From Saccharothrix sp. NRRL B-16348 (GTDB lineage: Bacteria; Actinomycetota; Actinomycetes; Mycobacteriales; Pseudonocardiaceae), in the NCBI RefSeq assembly GCF_001280085.1, contig NZ_LGED01000195.1:58339-122338 (forward strand): a DNA stretch of 64,000 nucleotides. The letters are read 5' to 3'. A program made the translations under genes and the position numbers. The notes below the pieces were generated by a model. That model ran no database searches and was not told where the DNA came from. It was given only the letters and a program-made list of their open reading frames with translations. Below, piece by piece: positions 7,413 to 14,909 of the stretch. Position 1 is the first letter of the stretch. The number at the start of each line of letters is the position of its first letter.

Positions 7413-8459
7413 GGTCCACAGGACCAGTGCCAGCGCCTGATCGCGGTTGAGGCGCGGGCCGCCGCCGGTCCCGGTGAGATCGTCGACCAGTTCCACGTGC
7501 AGGCCGCCGGCGTGGGTGCCGGCGGCCTGGTGCGCGTCGTGGAAGCCGCGTACCTCGGCCATCACGTCCGCGAAGTCACCGGCCCGGGAGCCGGACGTGT
7601 TGCCGTGCAGCGGATCGCACACCCACGCCACCGGGACGCCGGTGTCGGTCACGGCGTCGATCAACCGCGGCAGCTCCCGGCGCACCCGACCCGCGCCCAA
7701 CCGGGTGATGAACGTCAGCCGTCCGGGGACGTGACCGGGGTTGAGCCTGCGGGCCAGCCCGGCCGCGTTCCGCGCGGTGGCGTTCGGGCCGAGCGCCACC
7801 GCCACCGGGTTGTCGACCTCGGTCAGGAAGTCGAGGTGCGCGCGGGTGCGGTCGCCCGCCCACAGCAGGTGCCCGGAGGCGCCGAACCGGCGTCCGGTGC
7901 GGGGATCGACCCGGACCAGCGCGACCTCGTAGTCCGGCAGGACCGCCTCGTGGCTGACGAAGAGGTCCGGCGGCCCGGGGTGCGGTCCCGTCAGCCGTGA
8001 CCGCACGAGGGCGACCACCTCGGCGTGGTGCGTCGCGGCGCCCGCGGTGGCGAGGCGCCGGTCGAGCGAGGCCCGCACCAGCTCCGCGGTGGCCGGGTCG
8101 GACACCAGGACGCGCAGTTCCTCCAAGCGCCGGGCCGAGTTCCGGTACCGGCGGCGGACGTCCGGGCCCTCGGCGTCCACCCGGCCGACGGTGACCACCG
8201 GCAGGCACGCGGCGTGGCCGAGGACCAGCGCCAGCTCGCGCGACAACCGGTACGCGCCCGTGTCGTGGGACGGCTCCGAGCCTGATCCGCTGTGCAGGAG
8301 CAGCGCCCGCCCGTCGGCGACCTGGCCGAGTTCCGCGGTGAGCCGGTCGCACTGCTGCGGCAGCACCAGCGGCGGGAGGGCGGGCACGCGGGCGTTTCCG
8401 CGCTGGACCTGCCGCGGCACGGCCGGCGCCGCGCCGTCGACCTCAGACGAGTTCGCCAT
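7392..8459 (-). CDS. Divergent class II DAHP synthase-like protein lacking catalytic residues
   Basis: A 355-residue homologue of class II (AroG/PhzC-type) 3-deoxy-7-phosphoheptulonate synthases, recognised by LFVSHEAVLPDYE, HLLWAGDRTR, GRLTFITRLGAGRVR, WVCDPLHGNT and GGLHVEL. It keeps the metal-site His285 and Glu323. The Cys of the family's GGDCAE motif is absent (here HSGSGSE, 56-62), the GQFAKPRS arginine loop is lost, the PEP-binding Lys of VKVGP is Ala (VALGP), and the CDPRLN aspartate has become GGGPRLN. It is also shorter than usual (about 390-460 aa). It probably does not make DAHP and may have another aldol-type or non-enzymatic role. The ATG at 8459 overlaps the upstream monooxygenase gene by 17 nt. 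Confidence 0.75.
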   Translation of the reverse strand: MANSSEVDGAAPAVPRQVQRGNARVPALPPLVLPQQCDRLTAELGQVADGRALLLHSGSGSEPSHDTGAYRLSRELALVLGHAACLPVVTVGRVDAEGPDVRRRYRNSARRLEELRVLVSDPATAELVRASLDRRLATAGAATHHAEVVALVRSRLTGPHPGPPDLFVSHEAVLPDYEVALVRVDPRTGRRFGASGHLLWAGDRTRAHLDFLTEVDNPVAVALGPNATARNAAGLARRLNPGHVPGRLTFITRLGAGRVRRELPRLIDAVTDTGVPVAWVCDPLHGNTSGSRAGDFADVMAEVRGFHDAHQAAGTHAGGLHVELVDDLTGTGGGPRLNRDQALALVLWTAERRAR

Positions 8460-9687
8460 GGTGGGACTCCTCCAGGGTCGCCAGCGCGGTGTCCGCGTCG
8501 TAGCCGTGGATCCACGCCAGGTCTTCGGGCAGCCGGCGCAGCGCGTCGTCCCGCGCGTCGGCGGCGGGCCCGTCGGGGAGCTGGAAGCACTCGCCGTTGC
8601 GCCGCGAACCCCGTTGCAGCATCCGGGTCCTGGTGCGCCTGGCCCGTTCGTAGCGGTCCAGCGCCAGGGCGGGCTGCGCCGGCCACCTGCGGAGGCAGGC
8701 CGCCAGCACCACCGCGTCCTCGATCGCCTGGTTGCCGCCCTGGCCGTGGTGCGGGAGCATCGGGTGCGCGGCGTCGCCGAGCAGCGTCACCCGTTCCCGG
8801 CTCCAGCGGTCGACGGGTTCGCGGTCGAACAGGCCCCAGTGCGACACCTCGTCCGCGGCGCCGACGATCCGGGTGACCGCGGGCGACCAGTCGGCGAACG
8901 CGGCCAGCACGTCGGCGACCCGGCCGCGGCGCACCCACGACTCCCGGGTCCACCGCGGGTCGCGCACCACGGCGAGGAAGTTGACCGTCTCGCCACCGTG
9001 CACCGGGTAGACCACCATGTGCTTGCCCGGGCCGAGGTGGAACGACAGCTCGTCGGCCACGCCGCCGACCCGTTCGGCCGCGACCAGGCCGCGGTAGCCC
9101 GACCGGCCCGAGTAGACCGCGCGATCGGCTCCGACGACGCCCGTCCGCACCGCGGAGTGCACGCCGTCCGCACCCACCACCACACCGGCCTCGACCCGCC
9201 GGTCGCCGTCGAACTCGACGTCGACCCGGTCGCCCAGCGGGGTGACGGCCACGCAGCGGTGCCCGGTGCGCAGCTCGCCGCCCTCGTCGAGGTACCGGTC
9301 GGCGAGCAGCCGTCGCAGGTCCGCGCGGTGGAAGGTGCAGAACGGCGCGCCGAACCGCTCCTCGTAGTCGCGGCCGAGGGGTAGTGCCTGCCGCACCGCG
9401 CCGGTGCGCCAGTGGCGGAACACCACGTGCTCCGGCTGGAAGGCGATCCGCCGCAGCTCCGCGCCCAGTCCGAGCCGCACCAACGCCCTGGTGCCGTTCG
9501 CGCCGAGGGCGAGCCCCGCGCCCTCCTCGGTGAGCGCGTCGGCCTGCTCGAACACCACGACCCGGACACCCTGGCGGCGCAACGCCAAGGCGGTGACCAG
9601 GCCCCCGATCCCCGCGCCGATCACGGCGACGGGCACGTGCCCGTCGCTCTCGTCGCCGTTCGTGGACTGGGGTGGCACCTCTGGCAT
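8443..9687 (-). CDS. FAD-dependent aromatic monooxygenase (salicylate/3-hydroxybenzoate hydroxylase type)
   Basis: A 414-residue class A flavoprotein hydroxylase. The FAD Rossmann motif GAGIGG is followed by VVVFEQAD, the DG fingerprint appears as VVGADGVHSAVR, and the second FAD motif is GDAAHPMLPHHGQGGNQAIEDA. Such enzymes hydroxylate activated aromatic rings with NAD(P)H and O2. The ATG at 9687 has an AGGAG SD about 6 nt upstream. It is the first gene of a two-gene leftward operon with the DAHP-synthase-like gene, so an aromatic substrate that structurally resembles or derives from the shikimate pathway is plausible. The substrate cannot be named. Confidence 0.88.
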   Translation of the reverse strand: MPEVPPQSTNGDESDGHVPVAVIGAGIGGLVTALALRRQGVRVVVFEQADALTEEGAGLALGANGTRALVRLGLGAELRRIAFQPEHVVFRHWRTGAVRQALPLGRDYEERFGAPFCTFHRADLRRLLADRYLDEGGELRTGHRCVAVTPLGDRVDVEFDGDRRVEAGVVVGADGVHSAVRTGVVGADRAVYSGRSGYRGLVAAERVGGVADELSFHLGPGKHMVVYPVHGGETVNFLAVVRDPRWTRESWVRRGRVADVLAAFADWSPAVTRIVGAADEVSHWGLFDREPVDRWSRERVTLLGDAAHPMLPHHGQGGNQAIEDAVVLAACLRRWPAQPALALDRYERARRTRTRMLQRGSRRNGECFQLPDGPAADARDDALRRLPEDLAWIHGYDADTALATLEESHHGELV

Positions 9688-10101
9688 GGGTCGCTCCTGC
9701 GCGGAAGTCGCGGTGAGACGCGGTGGACCTCGACCCGCTGCCGGGTCTCGCCATCCGGTGTCGCCCCGTGCGGGCGGCCGATCGTCGCCGGCGGCATCAA
9801 CAGGCCGTCCTGTGCACCGAGCGTATGCGCCGGTTCCGGGGGCGGCAATCGCGTCCGGCGTGCTCCGCGTCGCCTCGTGGGTCACGCGCTGTCAGGGCGG
9901 TGTCCTCCGTAGAGGTTGCGTTCCGTCACACGACGAGTGGTCGGACGGCCGTGGAACCCGTCGGACCGGTGCAGGCTTCACCGCTTGTCGCGGAAGATCA
10001 CCCGACGAGGCGAATTCTTCGGGACGGCACCCGAACGCCGCCCGACGAGGTCGTGCGCCGGTGCCGGCCGGACGACCTCGTCGACGTGGTGGGACGTCCG
10101 A
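9688..10101. other. Intergenic stretch without a convincing gene
   Basis: These 414 bases separate two leftward operons and hold the upstream region of the monooxygenase gene. The only structure I see is a 10-bp direct repeat CCCGACGAGG at 10001-10010 and 10041-10050. A short rightward frame ending near 10109 has weak coding character but no SD, family motif or clear start, so I do not call it. Confidence 0.4.
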
Positions 10102-11025
10102 TCAGGTGACCGGTCGGTCGGGGCGCCGGCGGACGCGGCGCGGCAGGCCGCCCAACGCGAGCAGCGCCACGACCGGCAGGCCGTAGAAGACCGCCACCTC
10201 CAAGGACGTCGGCATGCGGAGCGACACGAGCAGCTGCGCGTAGCCCAGCACCATGGTCACGGTCGGCAGCAGCAGGATCAGCGCGGCCCGGCGGCCGACC
10301 CTCGACCGGTGGCCGCACGCCACCAGCGTGCCGCCGATCACCGCGGCCAGCCGGAGGAACTCGACCACCGGCTCGCGGGAGCCGAGCACGCCCAGCGCCA
10401 CGGTCGCGGCGACCGTCACGGCCATCACGAGGACCGCCTTGCGGCCGACCAGTTCCCGGCCGCGCGCCGGCCCCGGCGACCACGTCAGCGCGACCGCGGT
10501 CAGCAGGCCGACCAGGATCCACCCCGCGTCCATCCCGGTCCACCAGTGCTGGTGCGGGTAGAACGCCGCGACCAGCACGGACAAGACCACGGCGGGCCAC
10601 GCGACCACCGCGGCGGCACGCGACCGCCCGCGCAGGACGAGCACCGCCACCACACCCCAGAGGACCCACACCGGCGCGTCCGGGAACTGCGTGGTCCACG
10701 GCATGCTCCCGATCGCGCCCGCCTTCACGAACCACGCGATCTCGTGCACGCCGGTCGTGGCGCCGGCCAGCAGCGCCAGCGGCGCGAGCAGGCTGACGAC
10801 CGCCAGCACGTCCCGGGCGTCGACGCCGCCGTCGGCCACCACCACCCGCCGCAGGTGCAACCGCACCGCGGCCCACATCAGGTCGGCGGTCTCCCGCGTG
10901 CTCGGCCGGTCCCGGTCGCCGGCGGCCGACATCAGCACCGCCAGCATCTCGTCGCCGTGGCGTTCGCGGTGATCGCGCGGGTACCGCGCCAACAGCCGCC
11001 GGTAGCGCCGCTCCAACTCGCTCAC
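10102..11025 (-). CDS. Multi-helix membrane protein of a PadR operon
   Basis: A 307-residue protein whose first 60 residues are soluble and helical (LERRYRRLLARYPRDHRERHG and a later ADLMWAAVRLHLRR) and whose remainder is a series of about eight to nine hydrophobic helices. The N-terminal pattern is common in actinobacterial PadR-linked membrane proteins. The GTG start at 11025 overlaps the PadR stop by 4 nt (GTGA). No transport or enzymatic motif is visible, so the function is unknown; co-regulation with the PadR gene is clear from the overlap. Confidence 0.8.
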   Translation of the reverse strand: MSELERRYRRLLARYPRDHRERHGDEMLAVLMSAAGDRDRPSTRETADLMWAAVRLHLRRVVVADGGVDARDVLAVVSLLAPLALLAGATTGVHEIAWFVKAGAIGSMPWTTQFPDAPVWVLWGVVAVLVLRGRSRAAAVVAWPAVVLSVLVAAFYPHQHWWTGMDAGWILVGLLTAVALTWSPGPARGRELVGRKAVLVMAVTVAATVALGVLGSREPVVEFLRLAAVIGGTLVACGHRSRVGRRAALILLLPTVTMVLGYAQLLVSLRMPTSLEVAVFYGLPVVALLALGGLPRRVRRRPDRPVT

Positions 11026-11360
11026 GCCGTGCCCCCCGCCGGCCGTAGCCGCAAGCGTCGCTCCGCGGCTCGGGTCTGCGACCGCAACCTCTGCACCTCG
11101 ATCTCCAGCCTGGCTGCCCCCTCGTCGGTCAGCCGGTAGTAGCGACGGAGCCTGCCGTCCACGACCTGCTCCCGGTCGACAGCCACCCAGCCGTCCGCGG
11201 ACAACCGGTCCAGCGCGGTGTACAGGGTGCCCGCGCGCAGCTTGACCCGGCCCTCGGAGATCTCCTCGACGTCGAGCAGGATGCCGTAGCCGTGCTGCGG
11301 GCGCGCGGCCAACGCCGTGAGGATCAGGAACGTCGGTTCCCTCAAGGCCCCGTCTGTCAT
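11022..11360 (-). CDS. PadR-family transcriptional regulator
   Basis: A 112-residue PadR protein: EPTFLILTALAARPQHGYGI, then RAGTLYTALDRLSADGWV and a RLRRYYRLTDEG wing. The ATG at 11360 begins only a few bases from a perfect 20-bp palindrome (11362-11381), so the transcript is probably leaderless and the protein binds on its own promoter. Its stop overlaps the start of the membrane-protein gene. It is a second, independent PadR/membrane operon in the window, of different sequence from the one at 5.6-7.4 kb. Confidence 0.92.
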   Translation of the reverse strand: MTDGALREPTFLILTALAARPQHGYGILLDVEEISEGRVKLRAGTLYTALDRLSADGWVAVDREQVVDGRLRRYYRLTDEGAARLEIEVQRLRSQTRAAERRLRLRPAGGTA

Positions 11361-11361
11361 G

Positions 11362-11381
11362 TGATCGGTATATACCGATCA
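11362..11381. promoter_or_regulatory. Perfect 20-bp palindromic PadR operator over the promoter
   Basis: TGATCGGTAT is followed directly by its reverse complement ATACCGATCA with no spacer. The centre, TATATA on the coding strand, would serve as the -10 region and ends 8-9 nt before the PadR ATG. Binding here would block RNA polymerase, which strongly suggests autorepression. Confidence 0.8.
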
Positions 11382-11485
11382 TCGGAGCATTGCAACTTCC
11401 GGTCGCCACGATCGGGTGGGCCGCTCGCCTGGTGACGGCTGGGTGTGACACCGGCGGAGGTCGAGACCGCGCGGCGGCACGGCCG

Positions 11486-12115
11486 TCACACGGTCGTGGG
11501 GAGTTGAGCCGACGCCTCCCAGGCGAACCCGTCCGGGTCGGTGAAGGCGCCGGCGTCGCCGCCGATCGTGAGCCGGTGCGACCCGGTGCCCTCGGGCGGC
11601 ACGCCGACGTCCTTGGCCAGGGCGCGCCGCCGGTACAGCGCGAGCTTGACCGGGCCCGACCCGGCGGCGAACTCGACGTACACGCGGCCGAAGCTCTTGC
11701 CGACGGCGAGGCCCTGCCCGGTGTAGAACCGCTTGCTCGCGCCCACGTCGGCGACACCGAGCAGGAGCACGATCTCGTCGATCTCCCGGGTGGCGGGGCC
11801 GGTGTCCTTCTTCGCGGAGGTCGCGATCTTCCAGATCGCGCCGTCCGGCGCCTGCACGACGGCGCCGTAGCCCCAGAGCGACTTCGCGGCGGGCTTCAGC
11901 GTGGTCGCGCCGGCGGCGAGGGCGGTCGCGACGAGGCTGTCGACGGTGGACGGCTGGGACACCGTGAGCGCCAGCGTGAAGCCGCGGAAGCCGGTCGTGG
12001 GCGCCTCGGAGGCCCGCAGCCGGATCTGCCCGTCCAGGCCGAAGGCGGCGGTGTAGAAGCGTCGGGCGGCCGCGGTGTCGGCCACGTCGAGGGTGACGGA
12101 TTCGATGGTTGCCAT
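11486..12115 (-). CDS. Two-domain VOC (glyoxalase/bleomycin-resistance fold) protein
   Basis: A 209-residue protein formed of two vicinal-oxygen-chelate repeats: ESVTLDVADTAAARRFYTAAFG at the start (first module about 1-115) and EIVLLLGVADVGASKRFYTG (second module about 120-205, ending AFTDPDGFAWE). The usual metal-binding His of the first strand is not evident in either module, so it may bind a ligand rather than catalyse. The ATG at 12115 is preceded by TAGCGT 7 nt upstream, indicating leaderless translation. It stands alone between a PadR operon and the cyclase-fusion gene. Confidence 0.85.
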   Translation of the reverse strand: MATIESVTLDVADTAAARRFYTAAFGLDGQIRLRASEAPTTGFRGFTLALTVSQPSTVDSLVATALAAGATTLKPAAKSLWGYGAVVQAPDGAIWKIATSAKKDTGPATREIDEIVLLLGVADVGASKRFYTGQGLAVGKSFGRVYVEFAAGSGPVKLALYRRRALAKDVGVPPEGTGSHRLTIGGDAGAFTDPDGFAWEASAQLPTTV

Positions 12116-12128
12116 GGGGAGAACGCTA
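12116..12128 (-). promoter_or_regulatory. Leaderless promoter -10 box
   Basis: TAGCGT (complement of 12123-12128) ends exactly 7 nt before the VOC gene ATG, and no SD is present in between. Confidence 0.55.
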
Positions 12129-12212
12129 GGTCCGACCCCGTGACCGGTGCTTCTCGATTCCTGACCGGTCCGGGCGCCGGCGATCGGGGCCGCCGACCGG
12201 TACGGAGGTTTC

Positions 12213-13691
12213 ATGACGCAACCCGAGGCGCACCACCGCACGATCGTGGTCGTCGACATCGCCGACTACACCGACCCCGCACGCACCGCCGCGCACCAGG
12301 CCGCGGCGCACGACGGCCTCTACCGGATCCTCGGCTCGGCCTTCGCCGACGCCGGCGTGGACCTCGAACGGTGCTTCACCGAGAACCGCGGCGACGGCGC
12401 GTTGATCCTCGTCCCGTCCGACATCTCCAAGAGCGCGTTCGCCAACCGGCTGCCCGACGGGCTGCTCCGCGCCCTGCACCGGCACAACGCCGTGCACTCC
12501 CCGCAGGCCGCGATCAGGCTGCGGGTCGCGCTGCACGCGGGTGAGGTGCGGCTCAACAGCAGGGGAGCGGTGAGCCCCGCCATCAGCTTCGCGTTCCGCA
12601 TCCTCGACGCCGGCGCGGCGCGTGCCGCCCTGAAACGCGCCGGGACGCCGTTGTCGCTGGTCGTCTCGGACTCGTTCTTCCACGACGTGGTCGAGCAGGA
12701 CCCGGCCGCCGCGCCGGAGGAGTACCGGCAGATCCCGGTGCACGTGAAGCGCACCTCCGCCCACGCGTGGCTGCGCGTGCCCCGGCTGCCCGAGCCCGCC
12801 CCGAGCACCGGGTCCGCCGCGAGCACCGGGCCCGCGCCGCGGCGACGGGCGCTCACCCGCCGCGTCTCGCCCCCGAGGTTCGCCGTGCACGCGCTGTCCG
12901 CCTTCGGCGTCGCGGTCGCGGCCACCGCGCTCGCCGACGTGCTGCTCGACACGGCGGTCCGGCAGTCGTGGCAGGCGATGGCGGTCTCGGCCGCGGTGGG
13001 CGTGGCGTGGGGCGTGCGGAAGGGGTTGCGGCCGGTCGGCGCGCACCGGGACTTCCGGCACCCGGCGACCGCGGTCCGGGTGGTGGTCGGCGACCTGTTC
13101 GACCAGCCGGGGCACCTCGTCGTCGGCTTCACCGACACCTTCGACACCGACACCGCCGGCGACCTGGTGATCAGCGGGCGCAGCGTCCAAGGCCAACTGC
13201 TGAGCCGCCGGTACGCGGGCGACGTGGACCGCCTCGACCGCGACCTGGCCGAGGCGTTGGACGGCGTCGAGCCGCACGCCGTGATCGCCGCGGGCGACAA
13301 GCGGCTCGGCAAGCTGACCCGCTACCCGATCGGCACGGTGGCGGTGCTGCCCGCCGGCGACGGCAAGGTGTTCTGCTCGGCGTACAGCACGATGGGCGAC
13401 GACCTGGTCGCCCGCTCGACCGTCGACGCGCTGTGGACGAGCCTCGGCCTGCTGTGGGCGGCGTTGGCCGAGCACGGTCAGCGGCGGCCCGTCGCGCTGC
13501 CCGTGCTGGGCTCCGAGCTGGCCCGCATCGACCTGCTCGACCGCGAGAACCTGATCAAGCTGATCCTGCTGTCCTACGTCGCGCGTTCGCGGGAGCACCT
13601 GCTCTGCAAGGAACTCACCATCGTCGTGCACCCGGACGACGCGCCGGGGGTCGACCTGGCGGAGGTGGCCGCGTTCCTGCGGCGGTTGTGA
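12213..13691 (+). CDS. Class III nucleotide cyclase domain fused to 2 TM helices and a ThsA-type macro-like domain
   Basis: A 492-residue three-part protein. Residues 9-190 resemble a class III cyclase: metal ligands Asp15 (VVVDIADYT) and Asp61 (NRGDGALIL) are kept, and HAGEV and FRILDA follow, but the transition-state Asn position reads Ser (PAISFAFR). Two hydrophobic helices lie at about 222-243 and 252-268. Residues 287-480 match the DUF6430/Thoeris ThsA macro-like domain (VVGDLFDQPGHLVVGFTDTF, then ISGRSVQGQLL). A 2TM-macro unit is the layout of type II Thoeris effectors; the extra cyclase is unusual. ATG 12213 has a GGAGG SD. The gene converges, 3 bp apart, on a TIR-like gene. Likely role: membrane effector or signal synthase in antiphage defence (inference). 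Confidence 0.75.
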   Translation: MTQPEAHHRTIVVVDIADYTDPARTAAHQAAAHDGLYRILGSAFADAGVDLERCFTENRGDGALILVPSDISKSAFANRLPDGLLRALHRHNAVHSPQAAIRLRVALHAGEVRLNSRGAVSPAISFAFRILDAGAARAALKRAGTPLSLVVSDSFFHDVVEQDPAAAPEEYRQIPVHVKRTSAHAWLRVPRLPEPAPSTGSAASTGPAPRRRALTRRVSPPRFAVHALSAFGVAVAATALADVLLDTAVRQSWQAMAVSAAVGVAWGVRKGLRPVGAHRDFRHPATAVRVVVGDLFDQPGHLVVGFTDTFDTDTAGDLVISGRSVQGQLLSRRYAGDVDRLDRDLAEALDGVEPHAVIAAGDKRLGKLTRYPIGTVAVLPAGDGKVFCSAYSTMGDDLVARSTVDALWTSLGLLWAALAEHGQRRPVALPVLGSELARIDLLDRENLIKLILLSYVARSREHLLCKELTIVVHPDDAPGVDLAEVAAFLRRL

Positions 13692-13694
13692 CGG

Positions 13695-14909
13695 TCAGCC
13701 CAGCTCGGGCGCGCGCTCGTCCGCGGCGAGGCCGGCGAAGCGGTCCACCAGCCGCCAGTCGGCGCCCCGGTCGTCCACCGCGCAGCCCGCGTTCTTCAGC
13801 CTGCCCGCGATCTTGGCCAGGGAGACCTCGGTGCCGTCGAACCGGACCACGTTGAGCCCGTCGAGGTCGGCGATCCGCCGCAGCCGGCCGAACTCCACGA
13901 TCACCGTCCGGTCCCGGTAGGCGCTCAGCGCCATGCCCAGCTCGATCAGCACGTTCGGCCGGGACTGGAGCGCCAGGCCGGTCTCGTCGGCCGGGTCGCG
14001 CGGGGCGCGCAGGCTCGGGTGCAGCGTCACCACGTCGTCGGGCGTGAGCAGCACGACCACGGCCTGCGCGCTGCCCGGCGCGAGCCCCTGGGCCACCACG
14101 TCGTTGAGGAACGGCGTCGCGCTGCCGGTCGCGGCGACCAGGGGCTCCCACTCCTGCGGGTCGAGACCGAGCGCGCGCAGGAACTCGAACACCGCCCGCC
14201 GCACCTGCTCGTCACGTCCGTGCACGACGAACACCTTGCGCTGGTCCACCCGCGGTCCACCCCGTTCGGTCGGCTCGGTCGTTTCGGAGGCCTGGGCGGC
14301 GACGGCCGCGTAGGACGGCTCGGCGAACCGCAGCCGCACCGCGCGACGCGTGCCGGGCGGCGTGAGCGTGATGCCCTGCTCGGTCCACTCGGCCAGCCCG
14401 GCGCGGTGGAAGCGCTCCACGACGTCGGCCAGCTCCTCCGGGGGCAGCTCCGCCCGGAGGTCGTCGGGCAGCGCCTCGTGCAGTTCGGCCAACGTCCGCG
14501 GCCCGCCGCCGGCCGACCGGGCCAGCCGCGCGTGCAGCACGACCTCGCCCGCGTCCACGCGGACCGACTCGACCGACCACAGCAGCGCGGCCACCGCGGC
14601 CAGGGCGCCGGCGGGGAGGTGGTCGATCTCCATCAGCCACATCGCCGCCGTGGTCACCGCGCCGGTCAGCACGGCACGGGCCGCGGCGGGCGCCAGGTCG
14701 ATGCGCCACGTGCCGGTGCGGACCTCGAAGGCGGGCGTCGGCCCCGCGTGCCGGTCCACCAGGACCCGGATCGCGATGGTGAACTCCCGCAGGTCGGTCG
14801 CGAACGCCTCGGCGAGTTCGGCCACGAACGCGGAGTCGAGGACGACGGGCTCCCGCGCCTCGCCGCGGATCACGGCGGTGAGCCGTTCGCCGAGCTGCTC
14901 CCCGGTCAT
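13695..14909 (-). CDS. TIR-like (PF10137/CAP12-type) nucleotide-binding protein
   Basis: A 404-residue protein. The C-terminal domain (about 224-380) begins KVFVVHGRDEQVRRAVFEFL, continues with VVVLLTPDDV, and has the conserved RPNVLIELGMA with the putative catalytic Glu323. This is the TIR-like domain found as a CBASS or Pycsar effector and able to cleave NAD in studied members. Residues 1-200 contain two hydrophobic helices (about 75-115) and a possible winged-helix portion (140-200); I cannot assign them. ATG 14909 overlaps the stop of the upstream HExxH gene by 4 nt. Convergent neighbour: the cyclase-macro fusion. Together they look like the enzyme and sensor halves of a nucleotide-signal defence pair (inference). 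Confidence 0.8.
   Translation of the reverse strand: MTGEQLGERLTAVIRGEAREPVVLDSAFVAELAEAFATDLREFTIAIRVLVDRHAGPTPAFEVRTGTWRIDLAPAAARAVLTGAVTTAAMWLMEIDHLPAGALAAVAALLWSVESVRVDAGEVVLHARLARSAGGGPRTLAELHEALPDDLRAELPPEELADVVERFHRAGLAEWTEQGITLTPPGTRRAVRLRFAEPSYAAVAAQASETTEPTERGGPRVDQRKVFVVHGRDEQVRRAVFEFLRALGLDPQEWEPLVAATGSATPFLNDVVAQGLAPGSAQAVVVLLTPDDVVTLHPSLRAPRDPADETGLALQSRPNVLIELGMALSAYRDRTVIVEFGRLRRIADLDGLNVVRFDGTEVSLAKIAGRLKNAGCAVDDRGADWRLVDRFAGLAADERAPELG

Noticed and set aside
9723..10109. A rightward 128-codon frame in the 414-bp gap
   Set aside because: No SD, no family motif, and an Arg-rich composition typical of non-coding frames; only the last 50 codons look weakly coding.
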